A stretch of 42,913 bases of DNA from Gnetum montanum (Eukaryota > Streptophyta > Gnetopsida > Gnetales > Gnetaceae). The first letter of the stretch is position 1. The number at the start of each line of letters is the position of its first letter. The stretch lies in contig MNCI01037746.1 of assembly GCA_015680685.1 (NCBI GenBank), forward strand, positions 34,016-76,928, given 5' to 3'. Positions 1 through 9,761 of the stretch are shown here, piece after piece. A model generated the notes under the pieces. That model did no database searches. It worked only from the letters and a program-made list of their open reading frames with translations, and was not told the origin of the DNA. The position numbers were made by a program, and so were the translations under genes.

Positions 1-322
1 CTGGGCAACGTTTCATATGGCAAACGGTTGATGGTGGTTGACGGGTTTCTTCTCCTGCAGGCAGCTATAAACAAGGGGTCCCAGCAGGCGATAGAGGGGG
101 GAGGCGAGTGAGATGTGTAGCACAAAACGGTAGGCGCGGGAAATGCACCACGGTCAGCAGAAAAGGGTAGCGAAGACTCTCTGTTGTTAATCTTGTTAAA
201 AGGGTCCCGGTGAAAGATGCTGCAGAAACGTCAATAGTAACAGACGCACGGCAAAACACGACTTCTTTTCGGACCGTAGGGTTACTAATTTAAGCTCTTT
301 TCAGATCCTTAACCAAAAATAA

Positions 323-344
323 ATATATATATATATATATATAT
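323..344. repeat. (AT)n microsatellite
   Basis: About 11 uninterrupted AT units lie in the non-coding DNA upstream of the plus-strand gene. The rest of 1-480 shows no gene or element that I can recognise. Confidence 0.95.
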
Positions 345-491
345 TTTGGAAAGGCAAATAGCTAGCTTGAAGTGTGTCAAGGCTTTAATGCTAATAGTGC
401 TATGATGTCGTGGTGAGCATGCTACGCTGTATAGTGGGCCTCACATTAATCGGAGAGAGAGAGACAAGTTTCCTTGTCTTGTCATCATGGC

Positions 492-498
492 TATAAAT
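492..498 (+). promoter_or_regulatory. Possible TATA box of the plus-strand gene
   Basis: TATAAAT preceded by GGC and followed by GGGGG resembles a plant core promoter. A start codon in good plant context (ACAATGGCT, ATG at 651) follows about 160 bp later. Just upstream are a short hairpin (GACAAG/CTTGTC, 464-477) and the word CATGCTACGCT (419-429), similar to words in the LTR of element A. This is a weak call made on motif alone. Confidence 0.3.
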
Positions 499-650
499 GG
501 GGGTTGAACCCTGGCAATTTTGCCATTTTTACCGTAAGAGTGCAAAGCCCACATCTTAGCATAAGGCAATTTTGGAGTGCGGAGCAATTGTGTTATTCGG
601 CTGGTAAGGCAAGCTCTTGCAGCAAAAGGTGCGAATCTGCAAATAGGACA

Positions 651-1006
651 ATGGCTCATAAGACTTATCTAGTGCTTACAAGGGTTGCGGAGGTGGAGAA
701 GGCTTTGATGCGCGCATCGAAGGCATGCGTTGCAGCACGACAAAGCACACCGTTAACCCAGTAGGTTACTGTGTACCCTCTACCTCTTTGTTTTGCGCTT
801 TTGATTACCTTCTTCCCCTACTTTATGTCCTATTTGTTTTGCGTTCATCCTCGGTTATCTACGTTTTATGTGGTTGCATCGGGTTGACCTTTGCATCGTT
901 GCCACCATCGTCTCGATCGTGCTGGATGTATGAACGTTGTGTCGTGATTACATGCAGGGTCGCTGAAACCACCACCACCACGATTGTTATGACCGCCAGG
1001 GCTAAG
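651..1006 (+). pseudogene. Possible first coding exons of the plus-strand gene
   Basis: The ATG at 651 opens about 37 codons (MAHKTYLVLTRVAEVEKALM and onward) up to a possible donor GTAGGT at 761. A small exon could run from 958, after ...CATGCAG, to 1006, before GTAGTC. It would encode a Thr-rich stretch and its phase matches the first exon. The next exon (1305) does not continue in the frame that encodes the phosphatase motif, so the link is unproven. The intervening 761-957 looks non-coding. Function is unknown, and this could be chance reading frame. Confidence 0.25.
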
Positions 1007-1304
1007 GTAGTCTGAGTTGCCTGATCCTACCATGCCGTAACATAAAACTTTTAAAGGGGGGCTAGGTCATGCATGATGTGGTAGCACGACATGCATTTTA
1101 TTAGAATATGTCATCAGTTGCTTTGTTGGTATGCTAGGCTTATTTGCATGTTTTCACTATGCTAGGCTTTCACACCTTTGTTACGCTATGCATGGGCAGA
1201 GGGTTATGTTATGCTATACACATGGACCGCTAGACTTTGCTACGTTGTGCGTACATTACCTTTAAGTATGCATGGTGCTAACATTTACTGATTATGATGT
1301 ACAG

Positions 1305-1530
1305 GGTAGGGCCGACGTTCTGATTGATCATCTTAGACATCTGCGGGGTCCTGTGCCATGTGAACAAACCTGTGGTCAATGCCCCTACTCCCCAGATATG
1401 TTTAGGAGAGTGGTTCAGAGATGAGGCGCAGGACTTTTTGCAGTTCCTTCTTAACCGATTTAGTGTGATCGTCTGGTCCTCCTTGGAGAAGGTGGAGTCA
1501 TCCGGCATAATAGAAGCCATGTTGTCTAGG
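1305..1530 (+). pseudogene. HAD/FCP1-NIF-like phosphatase exon fragment
   Basis: The frame from 1324 reads LIILDICGVLCHV and, about 35 residues later, FLLNRFSVIVWSSLEKVESS. These match the two landmarks of plant NLI-interacting-factor/FCP1-type HAD phosphatases: the LDxxG(V/L)L nucleophile loop and the RFxVxVWSS strand. The first Asp is kept. The second position of the usual DxD/DxN motif is Cys, so catalysis is doubtful. The exon is bounded by an acceptor (GTACAG, 1299-1304) and a strong donor (GTAAGT at 1531). A TGA lies three bases before the motif frame. Codon phase fits neither the upstream nor the downstream exon, so at least one indel has occurred. Known members dephosphorylate proteins such as the RNA polymerase II tail; no such role can be claimed for this fragment. 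Confidence 0.5.
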
Positions 1531-1827
1531 GTAAGTTGTGGCATTCTAAGATTTTTTACTGATGGGGAATTTGTGAGTAGGCAGGGAGAGGGGTCCAGCC
1601 AACACTCAACAAAATTGAAGCATTTAGCCTAGATCTGGAACATGCCTGAATACAACTGCTATAAATAGTACAACATACTATTCCTTGCACATTACATAGC
1701 GACATGCTTTCAGAACCCACAAGGGACTTTCTATTGCAATGGCGGGTGAGTTTTGCTATCGAGCTCCGCTATGTTGTGCAACACCGGCCATATTGGCCGA
1801 ATGCTAACGGCATGTGTTTGCCACCAG

Positions 1828-2120
1828 GTTCTACATCGATGATAAGGGGCTTCACAACCGAGTAGGTCTACTGGCTATAGCACAGTTGGCCTTGCAGGAG
1901 TTCTCTTCTACTGAGAACCTACGAGCGGGCATGATCGGTCAGTGCAGGGGGGAATACTGTACTTACCTATGCAATTTTTCCACCATCTACCATCAATGTG
2001 AGGAGAAAGGTTGGCTGGATAGGAAGTGGGAACAACCCTTCAAGCAGGTCACGGTTGAAGAAGCCATGATGACCGTACTCCCGTTGTTCCCATTACAATA
2101 TAGACCCGGTGGGTCAAAAG
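1828..2120 (+). pseudogene. Exon 2 of decayed plus-strand gene, unknown domain
   Basis: An open stretch of 97 codons follows acceptor CCACCAG (1821-1827) and ends at donor GTAAAT (2121). It begins FYIDDKGLHNRVGLLAIAQ and is Cys- and aromatic-rich in the middle. I do not recognise the domain. It ends one base into a codon, and the next exon starts with the two bases needed. The preceding intron (1531-1827) contains an isolated TATAAATA at 1660, probably fortuitous. The N-terminal link to the HAD exon needs a frame correction. Confidence 0.5.
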
Positions 2121-2206
2121 GTAAATGGTGCATGCCCAAGTGCTTTTGAAGGTCATGCATTTTTTGTGTCATCATGCTAAGTGTGTTTTTATGGAAACTG
2201 TTATAG

Positions 2207-3235
2207 GGGTGAAGAAACCCCAGGAGGTGACAGTGGTGACCACCAAAATGTAAGGAGAAAACATTTATTTTAAATACGGTGAACTGGCAGCGTGCCAGTG
2301 CTGGTTGGACTAGAGGGCCCCAGCTTCCTTGGTCAAGAACATCCAAAAGGTGAGGCACATGGATCTATTTGTGGCTCTGAATCCTAACGTTCTGGCCGTT
2401 GAGATGCTTTCTCTGGTCAACTCCTTTTCTAAGAAGGCAGGCCATTTTCGCACGTGCGTACTGGGTGTGTGAGTGGTCATTGAAATCAATGACCAGCTAT
2501 TTACGAACATGTTCAATGTTCCTGCCGATGATGCCTCCATAGGGTTGAGGCGCAAGTAGCAGCTGACCTTGATGAAGGGAGACATCGAGGAGTGGTTGCG
2601 ACTTGTCAAGGAGTGAAAGAGGTTCCCCATGGATCAGCTTAAGAGTGAAGTCGCCATGGAGATTTACCCGGCCTTCCATTCCCGTACATTCCCCCAACTG
2701 CTCAACCAAGGGAAGGTCTTGGGGCTTGATCAGGCCTGGATAATGCAGGAGATTATGGAGGAGGGGGCCCATTACAACTAGGCCAACTTCCTATGCAATG
2801 GCTTGCGACGTGAGATCTTGGGACTCCATGAAAAAATAGAGTCCCGCTGCAACATACACTATGCCTTCTACATAGGCTATCTGAAGTGCTTCGCAGAGTT
2901 TCTGGTGGCTCAAGAGGACAACCAGATTCCTAGGCCCTAGATTTGATAGGTCCTCTAGACCATGCGAGCCAAAGACCTCCTAGAGGTAGTCGGGGAGTCA
3001 CTATCTGTAACGATCAAAGGTGTGACGACTCGTAGCATTCGCAGTCAAGATAGCATGGGGGAGATGCCCCCTGCTATAGTTAATAGCGTGATGCACGGAG
3101 AGCATCTCATGGTCGAAACCGTACCCAAGGAGCTACAAAGGAAGAGATCTCCTCTAACTAGGGTAACCCTTCATGTTGAGGAGGAAGAGGGACGAAGACT
3201 GCGACTTAAGCTGTAGAGGACATAACCCCCCATTG
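2207..3235 (+). pseudogene. Exon 3 of decayed plus-strand gene
   Basis: One frame runs from acceptor GTTATAG (2200-2206) through at least 3,213 and is phase-compatible with exon 2. Several in-frame stops interrupt it. Most are TAG, or TGA where CGA is likely, as expected from C-to-T change of CAG or CGA. The block around 2,356-2,520 (VALNPNVLAVEMLSLVNSF, then a V-x-G...FNVP pattern) weakly recalls domains of putative plant transposon proteins, but I cannot assign it. The 3' part (from 2,962) is charged and probably disordered. Donor GTAAAT lies at 3236. Six minus-strand open frames over 1,993-2,772 are shadows. Confidence 0.5.
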
Positions 3236-3359
3236 GTAAATAGTTTTGTGTAATGTTTATTTTGCCATTGTTTGCTACACTATGCCATGCTAGATGGTAT
3301 AGTGTAACATCTATTTTGAGTTAGTTTTTTTTGAACCGATGCAAACATGTTTTTTTTAG

Positions 3360-3890
3360 CAGAGGGAGAAGAAGAAGAAGGTGATGAGGAAGTGTCGACC
3401 CTTAAGGCGAGGGCGACGAATGGTGATGCGGGGTCCCCAATTTCAGAGGAAAGGGCCCTGGTCGGGAATAGGGGAGTTCCTACTTCTAGGGTAGGGGCTC
3501 TGATCATTAGGGAGCCTCTTGTCAATGAAGAGGTACCTTCCTTAAATAAAGAGGATGCTCATCACCTGAAAGGAAAGGTGCCGACGCATGAAGAAGAGGC
3601 TTGTATGGACTTGGCAGGACCTTCCACCAAGGCTACAGCTGTCATCTTGCCTTGGCAAGAAGAAAGGCTACAGCCAGACTCTGGTGGATTTAGCGATACA
3701 TTTGCCTTTTTGTAATCCTTTTTGGCCATTGCTGATGGGCTTAATTGTGTAGCAGGTGCTACTGCTAAGGTTGTGGAGCCTTCTCTGATTCATGTGGAGT
3801 CATGAGCCAAGCTCCCTAACAAATTTACGTTCGTGCAGGGGCTTGTTAATGACATGATCAAATGCCTTCGATAGGCATACCCTGACTTGG
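3360..3890 (+). pseudogene. Exon 4: acidic, low-complexity segment
   Basis: It follows a very good acceptor, a T-tract plus TTTTTTTAG ending at 3359. It is phase-compatible with exon 3 and ends at donor GTAGGT (3891). It encodes a run of Glu/Asp/Gly and then a Ser/Pro/Glu-rich, probably disordered region. After a TAA near 3,713 the same frame continues plausibly (FTFVQGLVNDMIKCLR) to the donor, so that stop and two later ones look like mutations. No domain is recognised. Confidence 0.5.
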
Positions 3891-3994
3891 GTAGGTATTA
3901 GTGTTAGATGCTCTTGTCTTGCTACGTTGAAAACTTTCGAATTCGTTGATTTTGCTATGCTAATGCGATTGCTACGCTTTTCATGTCGTTGTAG

Positions 3995-4815
3995 CTTCTC
4001 AGCTCAAATGGGACCCGTCACGACCCATGAAATTTGGCGCTATGCCTACACTCTCACCTAATGTGACCGAGGTATCTCATGTTTTCAACAAGGCTTACAA
4101 GTGTGTCTTGCACTCGGCATGCTACTTTTGGGTGTGTAAGCGTATCAACAAAGATCTATGGAAGCGAGTCCAGAGGGCTGAACAAAGAGAGGTCAAGCTG
4201 GTAGTTGATGTGGAGGATCTCAAGTCGAGGAATGCTTTCCTCATAAATCGTAACCCTAACGTTGAGGACTGGCACAAAGCCATAGACGACTATGCCAAAT
4301 TTTGGATTGTCGTTCATTAGAACGTCGACTCTACTTGTGAGATAGTCGAACAGTAGATGCAAATGGACCTGCTAGCCCAAAAATGTCAAGATATGAAGGA
4401 TATCAATGCCAAGGTTTTCGAATGGGGGTAGACTCAAAAAAACCACAAACACGTGTACAAGCTAGAGAACGACATCCATCAAAAACTATACAAAGATGCT
4501 ACCGTGGAGACCTTCACGTATGAAGCCTTCATGAATGCAATCAACACTTCTGAGGCCTACGCTAAGTTCAAAGAGCAGGTGAAGGTTACAGAATCTCCCA
4601 ACTTGAAAGTAGACCTTCCTATAAGAGAGACTGTAACCGCCCCTCTTTCCCCGGGACCTCTAGTATGGGCAACCGCGAAAAGGGAGAGAGTTGCTACCAC
4701 GAATGCTAAACCTAATGATAGGCATTGGATGGACATCACGATAGAGGATATCTAGCATCGCCTAAGGCTTGGTCTAGACCAGATACCTCTTCAGACCGAT
4801 GCAGACACTTTTCAA
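3995..4815 (+). pseudogene. Exon 5: coiled-coil-like region
   Basis: The acceptor GTTGTAG (3988-3994) gives the two bases needed to complete the codon left by exon 4. The frame then runs as ASQLKWDPSRPMKFG and on to 4,815. Stops near 4,318, 4,353 and 4,429 and at 4,753 are mostly TAG. From about 4,140 to 4,600 it is rich in Lys, Glu, Asp, Leu and Gln with heptad-like spacing, which suggests a coiled coil. The donor GTTATT (4816) is weak. The preceding intron holds GCTATGCT and GCTACGCT words that also occur in the LTR of element A. Confidence 0.45.
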
Positions 4816-4902
4816 GTTATTTGCTTTACTATGTAAATACTCATGTTATGTCATGGTTTGCATTTGTTTGCCTTAACCGACCTTTTCATTCCTGCAATGC
4901 AG

Positions 4903-5034
4903 GCCCCAGACGAGGATGCAAGGCCCGTGGAGGGAGGAAATGGAAAATCGACAGGGGGCAATGTGGGGGAGAGTAATGCACAAGCGAATAAAACAGAGAC
5001 AGGTGATGGCGATGCAAATAGAAACGACCCATGA
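4903..5034 (+). pseudogene. Last exon of decayed plus-strand gene
   Basis: Acceptor TGCAATGCAG (4893-4902) is followed by 43 sense codons and TGA at 5032-5034, phase-compatible with exon 5. The product is a Gly/Asn/Asp/Thr-rich hydrophilic tail (APDEDARPVEGGNGK and onward). A perfect 7-bp inverted repeat (CCCATGA/TCATGGG, 5028-5043) covers the stop codon. No clear AATAAA follows before the N at 5088. Confidence 0.4.
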
Positions 5035-5087
5035 CATCATGGGATTTTCTTCTGAATTTTTAAAATGTTGGAATTTTGTAAGACCTC

Positions 5088-5088
5088 N
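5088..5088. other. Single N (assembly ambiguity or join)
   Basis: With a second N at 5513 it brackets a 424-bp block containing the tandem repeat. Continuity between the plus-strand gene and element A therefore depends on these two positions. Confidence 0.9.
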
Positions 5089-5227
5089 AGCGAAACACTT
5101 CGGCCCTACGTTCCGATCAACCCACGATGGGTCAAGAGGCAGCTATGCATAGTGTAGCAACCTCATTACCTCCTGCTCGATAGCCATCCCTTGCACATCT
5201 ACTGCTTCTCTGCTTTGCTCTGATAGC

Positions 5228-5491
5228 ATGCTATCCTTTCGGCATGTCGCACAATGGCCCGAAATGGCCTAAAACTAACATTATTGCTTTTCACTCTGAT
5301 AACGTGTCATCCTTCAGGCATTGTTATGCAACAGCCTGAAATGGCTTAAAAGCTAGCATTTTACTTTGTTAACATGCTATCTCTTATGGCAATGGCTTGA
5401 GATGGCCTAAAACTAGCATGGTTGCCTTTCGCTTTGTTAACCTATAGTCCTTTTGGCATGTCACGTAATGGCCCGAGATGGCCTAAAACTA
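5228..5491. repeat. 4-copy tandem repeat, about 68-76 bp
   Basis: Units begin near 5228, 5304, 5374 and 5442. Each has a TATCCTTTnGGCATG-like start, an inner near-palindrome (TGGCCCGAAATGGCC and variants), the end CCTAAAACTAG, and, in the first three, a CTTTGTTAAC-like tail. Copies are diverged. Nothing suggests coding. Confidence 0.85.
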
Positions 5492-5512
5492 GTAATTAAA
5501 ACCATGAAATCC

Positions 5513-5513
5513 N
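5513..5513. other. Single N at the break of element A
   Basis: The protease frame of element A ends about 37 bp away, at 5550, and nothing resembling reverse transcriptase follows. The N may mark a join where part of the element is missing. Confidence 0.9.
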
Positions 5514-5549
5514 GTTTGGAGGTTGTAACCTCTGAGCCCTACTCTGTTT

Positions 5550-5920
5550 CTACGTTGCTACTTCATCACCACGAATCACCACCTCCCTACCTGTGTATCG
5601 TAAGTGGATTTCTTGGTGTATAGGTAAGGAGATAGTCCTGAGTTGCACTAACCATGATCTTCCCAAGATCAGGTTAAACCCGGGCATTTCTTCAACCACG
5701 ATGAACATTGCATCTATGGGAAACTGGTCCCCTGCTACAAAGTTTACATGAACTATGCCTTTCACCAGGATGCGTGCCCTGTTGAAGGACCTTAGACATG
5801 CCATTGTTGTGGGTTTGATCTGGTCAACCAATCCCAACTTGTCTATGATAGGAAAGGGAATGAAGTTTGTGGTAGCCCTATCATCAACGTGTACCCTTCA
5901 GATCTGGTGTTGACTGACCA
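5550..5920 (-). pseudogene. Element A: retropepsin-like aspartic protease
   Basis: In the same minus frame as the gag end, the region opens with HVDDRATTNFIPFP, where plant gypsy proteases have a DDG(S/A)S active-site loop. The Gly appears as Arg. It ends with the typical flap and C-terminal signature FNLILGRSWLVQLRTISLPI. The protease would release Gag and Pol parts from the polyprotein. A TAG lies just before the active-site loop, near 5,898. The frame stops at 5550 and no RT, RNase H or integrase follows, unlike the usual gypsy order PR-RT-RH-INT. Confidence 0.7.
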
Positions 5921-8900
5921 GAATTTTGATGAAGGGAGGCACTTTGGTCACCTGACCCCCTTCAGGATCTTTCCTAATGGCGCTATCGCTGAAGGTCAAT
6001 TGAGGTGTCACGGGCTCTACAGGTACAGAGGAAAGCATAATTGAATGGATTACATCCTCTTCCGTAGGCATATTCTCGTCGATGGGAATCGTCGTTAACA
6101 TGCGGATTAGAGCCTCACGGTGGGGTACAGATGCTATGATTAGGTTGTACAAACTCAGTGTAGCTTCTTTCTGCTTTAGAGCTTGCTTGACCTAGGTGAG
6201 GATGTCTAGAAGCTTTCGGCCACCTCCTTGTTCAATGCTCTCTTTCTCTTTGATTCGTCCCAGAAGACGAATCTTCCGAGGAGAGGTGACTTCGAATCTG
6301 GGTTCAAATCCCTGTCGGTAGGATGATGCAGGCTGCGTAGTTGCGTTGACCTTCACCTTTGGAGGCAAAGATGTGGATGCAAGGGGTGAAGACATAGACT
6401 TGGGGATACCTTTGACAGTATTCCCTTTTGACGTCTCACCCACCTAGTGTACTGCTCGCCTTGCAGGGTGAGAAGGTTGTTCAATTTTGTTGCGTGGGAT
6501 AAGCGCTATTGAAGATGTCGGTCCCTTAATGAAAAATAGAGCTAGGGATGTTAGCTGGTGGGAACGTGTGGCTCTGCTAACAGGTGGTGCAATAGTGGGT
6601 GCCCATGGTGGAACTTTCAGAAGAAATGGCTATTGCGGGATTAGGCCAATTGCCAGTGGTGCTGGTGCACCATGCTGAGGAACACGGACCACGAATGGTC
6701 ACCTGGGTGGCCTGGGATCACTGTCAATGTCGATAGCATTGATGACGTAACCAAAATTGTTGGCATTGAGGGGATCTGTGTAGACATACATAGATTGGTT
6801 TTCAGGGTGCACTAGGTTGCTTTCATCTAACACCAGTTTTCCCCCGTCGATTAATCTTTGGATGTCATCTTGCAACGACAGGCAGTAATCCCTACTGTGA
6901 CCGCATAGTTGGTGGTAGTCACAAAATTTGTCTAGCCTAAAATTCCTAGGAACTAGAGGTTCATTGGGCAGGGCCAAAGAGGGGTTCCTAAGGAGCTCAC
7001 AGTAGCATTGATGCCTGTCATTTTCTTCTTTTGACATCTTCTTATGTTGGATGTACCCCACTTCCAGTAGCTGCTTCAGAAGCTCTGAAGGCTTTAGAGG
7101 TAGTGGGGTGTACTTTGAATGGTCTTTTCACTCAAAGTTGGGTTTAGGTTGCGCAGATGTCTCAGGCGCAAGTGTAGTAGATTACAGCGCATGGCCCGGT
7201 TTGGGTGCAGGGTTAGCTGCTTGTGTGGCCGGTTTCTTGCTAGTCTTGCTACTGTTGTTGCTGGTGTTGCTAGGTTTGGGCTTAGCCTCAGTTGCCATAG
7301 CGGCCACCATGGTTGTTGGGGCCTTACCCTTTTCCTTCTTTACGAAAGTGCCCTTGTAAATGATATAGGCTGGGTCTTTGCTTGCTTTGGCTGTGTCCTA
7401 TATGTTCTTGGTTTGAGCAAAAGCCTGAGTAAGAGAGTGAGGAGTGAGGTAGTATAGTTTCGACTTAATGAAGTCATTCACTGCACCTTTGAAGATGACT
7501 AGCAAGTGGACCTCTGCGATGGGCTCGCGGATTTTGTTAAGGGTTGCGCTCCAACATTTAATAAACTTCTAAATTAGCTCTAAAGGGTCTTGCTTCACAC
7601 TCATCAACTGATCTAGCATGGTTTCTGGTTTCAAGTTATACTTGAAGCGTGTCATGAATTGGGTCAGCAGTTCTTCCAAAGTTGAAATGGATGAGCGTGG
7701 TAGTGCACGATACCAATCCAAAGCTTTTCTGGCTAAGGACATGGCGAAGATGTGAATAATTGTGTATAGCCATTGTTGCAATAGCAAAGACTCAGACCTG
7801 AAAGTAACAAGATGTGCGTTGGAATCCCCCTCCCCATCGTACTTCGTGAAGTGTGTGAGAGACATCCCTGGGGGTAATGTCAAAGCAAGGATTGCAAGGC
7901 TGACGGGGTCATCTTGGTAAAAGTTCATGACTTGTACTATGTCAGATCCAGCAGCTTTAAGGCATTTTATTTCCTCAGTGAGGGTCTAGATAAGCTGAAA
8001 TGCTTGGTCTAGACCCGGTGACGTTGTACAGAGTTGGGATGCCGCAGAGGTAGCCCCCACATGTGGCATGGTGAGAGTGGCGGTGCGACCGATCAGTGGT
8101 ACCATTGAGACAACCCCCGCGAGTGGTACTACTTGGGTTGTCCACCACCTAGCAGGTAGCTACCGGATAGACGACTTGTGTCACCAGCAGCGTAGACCAT
8201 TGCCTTGTGTTGGGTTGCACTATCTACGAGGCTTGGTGTATTTGAGAACATGCATAATAAGACATCTGTGACAGTTGTAAAATAGGTGAAGAGGAAAACG
8301 GGGCCCACCATGTGGATGGGTCGAGGCCTGCCACAATGGGTGGAGCTGACGTGAATGAGGTAGCAGTCGCGTATGTTTGTGAAGTTGGTATGGTATGCAC
8401 ATGTCGTAGGGTAGCCGTAATTGGCGTATGCTACCTTGCAGGGATCGATTACTGAACAACTTGTGGAGGGAAGGTAGTTGCAATCGGAACAAGAGAGACG
8501 TGTGAGAGCGGGCGTTGAAACACCGCATGGTTGGTGCGACCACCCATGGCAATCGTAGTCTCGAGTTGCGGGAGAGTAGGCATGACTACAAAGGGAGTGG
8601 TAGCAAACACCGGTTTGGCCTAGAAGGACTGGGTAGGAGGGATAGAAGTGGGGTCGATTGGACCTCCCACATCCAATTGGAAATCGAGTTCCTCCTGCCC
8701 ATCTTGGAAAGCGTCATCTTGGTTGCACACCATCTCCTGTTGCTCCCTAAGCCTAGCCAACTGGATTAGTTGATCTAGAAGCCTTTGGTATGCTTGTATT
8801 AAAGGTAAAGTAATGCTGGGGGTAGGAATAAATTCCTTCCCATTACAGTAAGTGAAATTGAAGCTGCATTTTTCTTTGAGTTCATGTGAATCCAAGGGCA

Positions 8901-9117
8901 GATTTGCCTACACCTTTGTGTAGAGGAAACTATAATGCTCGTATTGCTGGGCTAATCCCTTAGGCCCTCGATTTTGGATCCTAAAAGATTGGCATGTTTC
9001 TTGCATCGGATTCAGCAGTTATTCAGCACTAGTAGTGCCTTGAATTGTAATGGGAGTTTCAACGTCGAAGGGAACTTCCACGTTGAAAGCGTTGGCAACA
9101 GTAGTTGAAAAAGCCAT
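5898..9117 (-). pseudogene. Element A: gag polyprotein, decayed
   Basis: The start is ATG at 9117-9115 (MAFSTTVANAFNVEVPFDVE), with stops near 9,019 and 8,921. An N-terminal helical part and a Pro/Thr-rich linker follow. One frameshift lies between about 8,220 and 8,050. From 7,928 to 5,550 a single frame carries the capsid-type Retrotrans_gag core (FAMSLARKALDWYRALPRSS, 7,740-7,680) and a CxxHxxxGHxxxxC zinc-knuckle-like motif (CDYHQLCGHSRDYC, near 6,900) followed by IQRLIDGG. This arrangement is typical of Tat-like plant gypsy Gag, which packages the element's RNA. Most interruptions are TAG or TAA. Plus-strand frames at 7,051-7,457 are shadows. Confidence 0.8.
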
Positions 9118-9229
9118 CGTTAAGAAAGTGGTTACACAAGTAGTTATGCAAATAGCTTATGTAAAAAAGCACAAAAAATTATGCAAAAGAGTGTGAATGA
9201 GCAAGGAAACTAGAAAATAGCAAAAGAAA

Positions 9230-9665
9230 AGGCTTTACATCTTATCGGATTCCAGAGGAATCGTCGAGGCGACCATTTTGTACCGCACACTATAGGGTAC
9301 AAAACGCACTCAAGACTACTATAGAACTGGAAAGCTAGACAGTGACCAAGAAGACTCTGCATCTCGTAGGATCCCTGAGGGACCATCGAAGCGATCGCCC
9401 TGTACCTCGCGAGGAACAAGATGCATGCAAGACTATGAGGGGCAAGTTAACTAGCGCACGAATAGGCTTTATGTCTTATGGGGCTCCAGAGGAACCGTCG
9501 AGGTGACCACTTCATACCGCACATGATAGGGTACAAAACACAAGCAAGACTACCATAAAACAGGCTAGTTAATAGGTAGACAAAGGCCTTGTATTCTGTG
9601 GGGCTCCCGAGGAACCGTCAAGGCGACTAATCTACACCGCGCAAAGTGCAAACAACTACGGAAGG
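9230..9665. repeat. 4-copy tandem repeat, about 112-122 bp, in element A leader
   Basis: Units start near 9230, 9352, 9464 and 9584. Each begins AGGCTTTACATC or a variant, then a CCnGAGGAACCGTCGAGGCGACC-like core, then TACCGCACA...GGGTACAA and CAAGACTAC. The array lies between the primer-binding site and the gag start, so it is in the 5' untranslated leader. It could affect packaging or translation, but that is inference. Confidence 0.85.
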
Positions 9666-9746
9666 GTGTTGCATTTACACTTACGAGTATCAGGGTGTAG
9701 AAGGCTCACAAAACTACCATGACATACGGAAAAGGCACCAAAGGCC

Positions 9747-9761
9747 CTCCTTCTAGCACCA
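9747..9761 (-). other. Element A primer-binding-site candidate
   Basis: On the minus strand it reads TGGTGCTAGAAGGAG, just inside the LTR end ...GCTACA. Almost the same word precedes gag in element E (37,572-37,586). The CCA end on the plus strand fits a tRNA 3' end, but I cannot name the tRNA. Confidence 0.5.

Noticed and set aside
65-71. TATAAAC as a gene promoter
   Set aside because: No start codon in good context or coding frame follows closely, and the box at 492 fits better.
1660-1667. TATAAATA as a promoter in the first intron of the plus-strand gene
   Set aside because: Sequence matches the LTR boxes, but no LTR ends, palindromic array or transcript features surround it.
1993-2772. 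Long minus-strand open frames opposite exons 2 and 3
   Set aside because: The plus strand has phase-matched exons with splice sites; the minus frames carry no motif and are shadows.
7051-7457. Hydrophobic plus-strand frames (Leu/Val-rich, membrane-like)
   Set aside because: They are the reverse complement of an Ala/Lys/Thr/Ser/Pro-rich Gag linker in element A.
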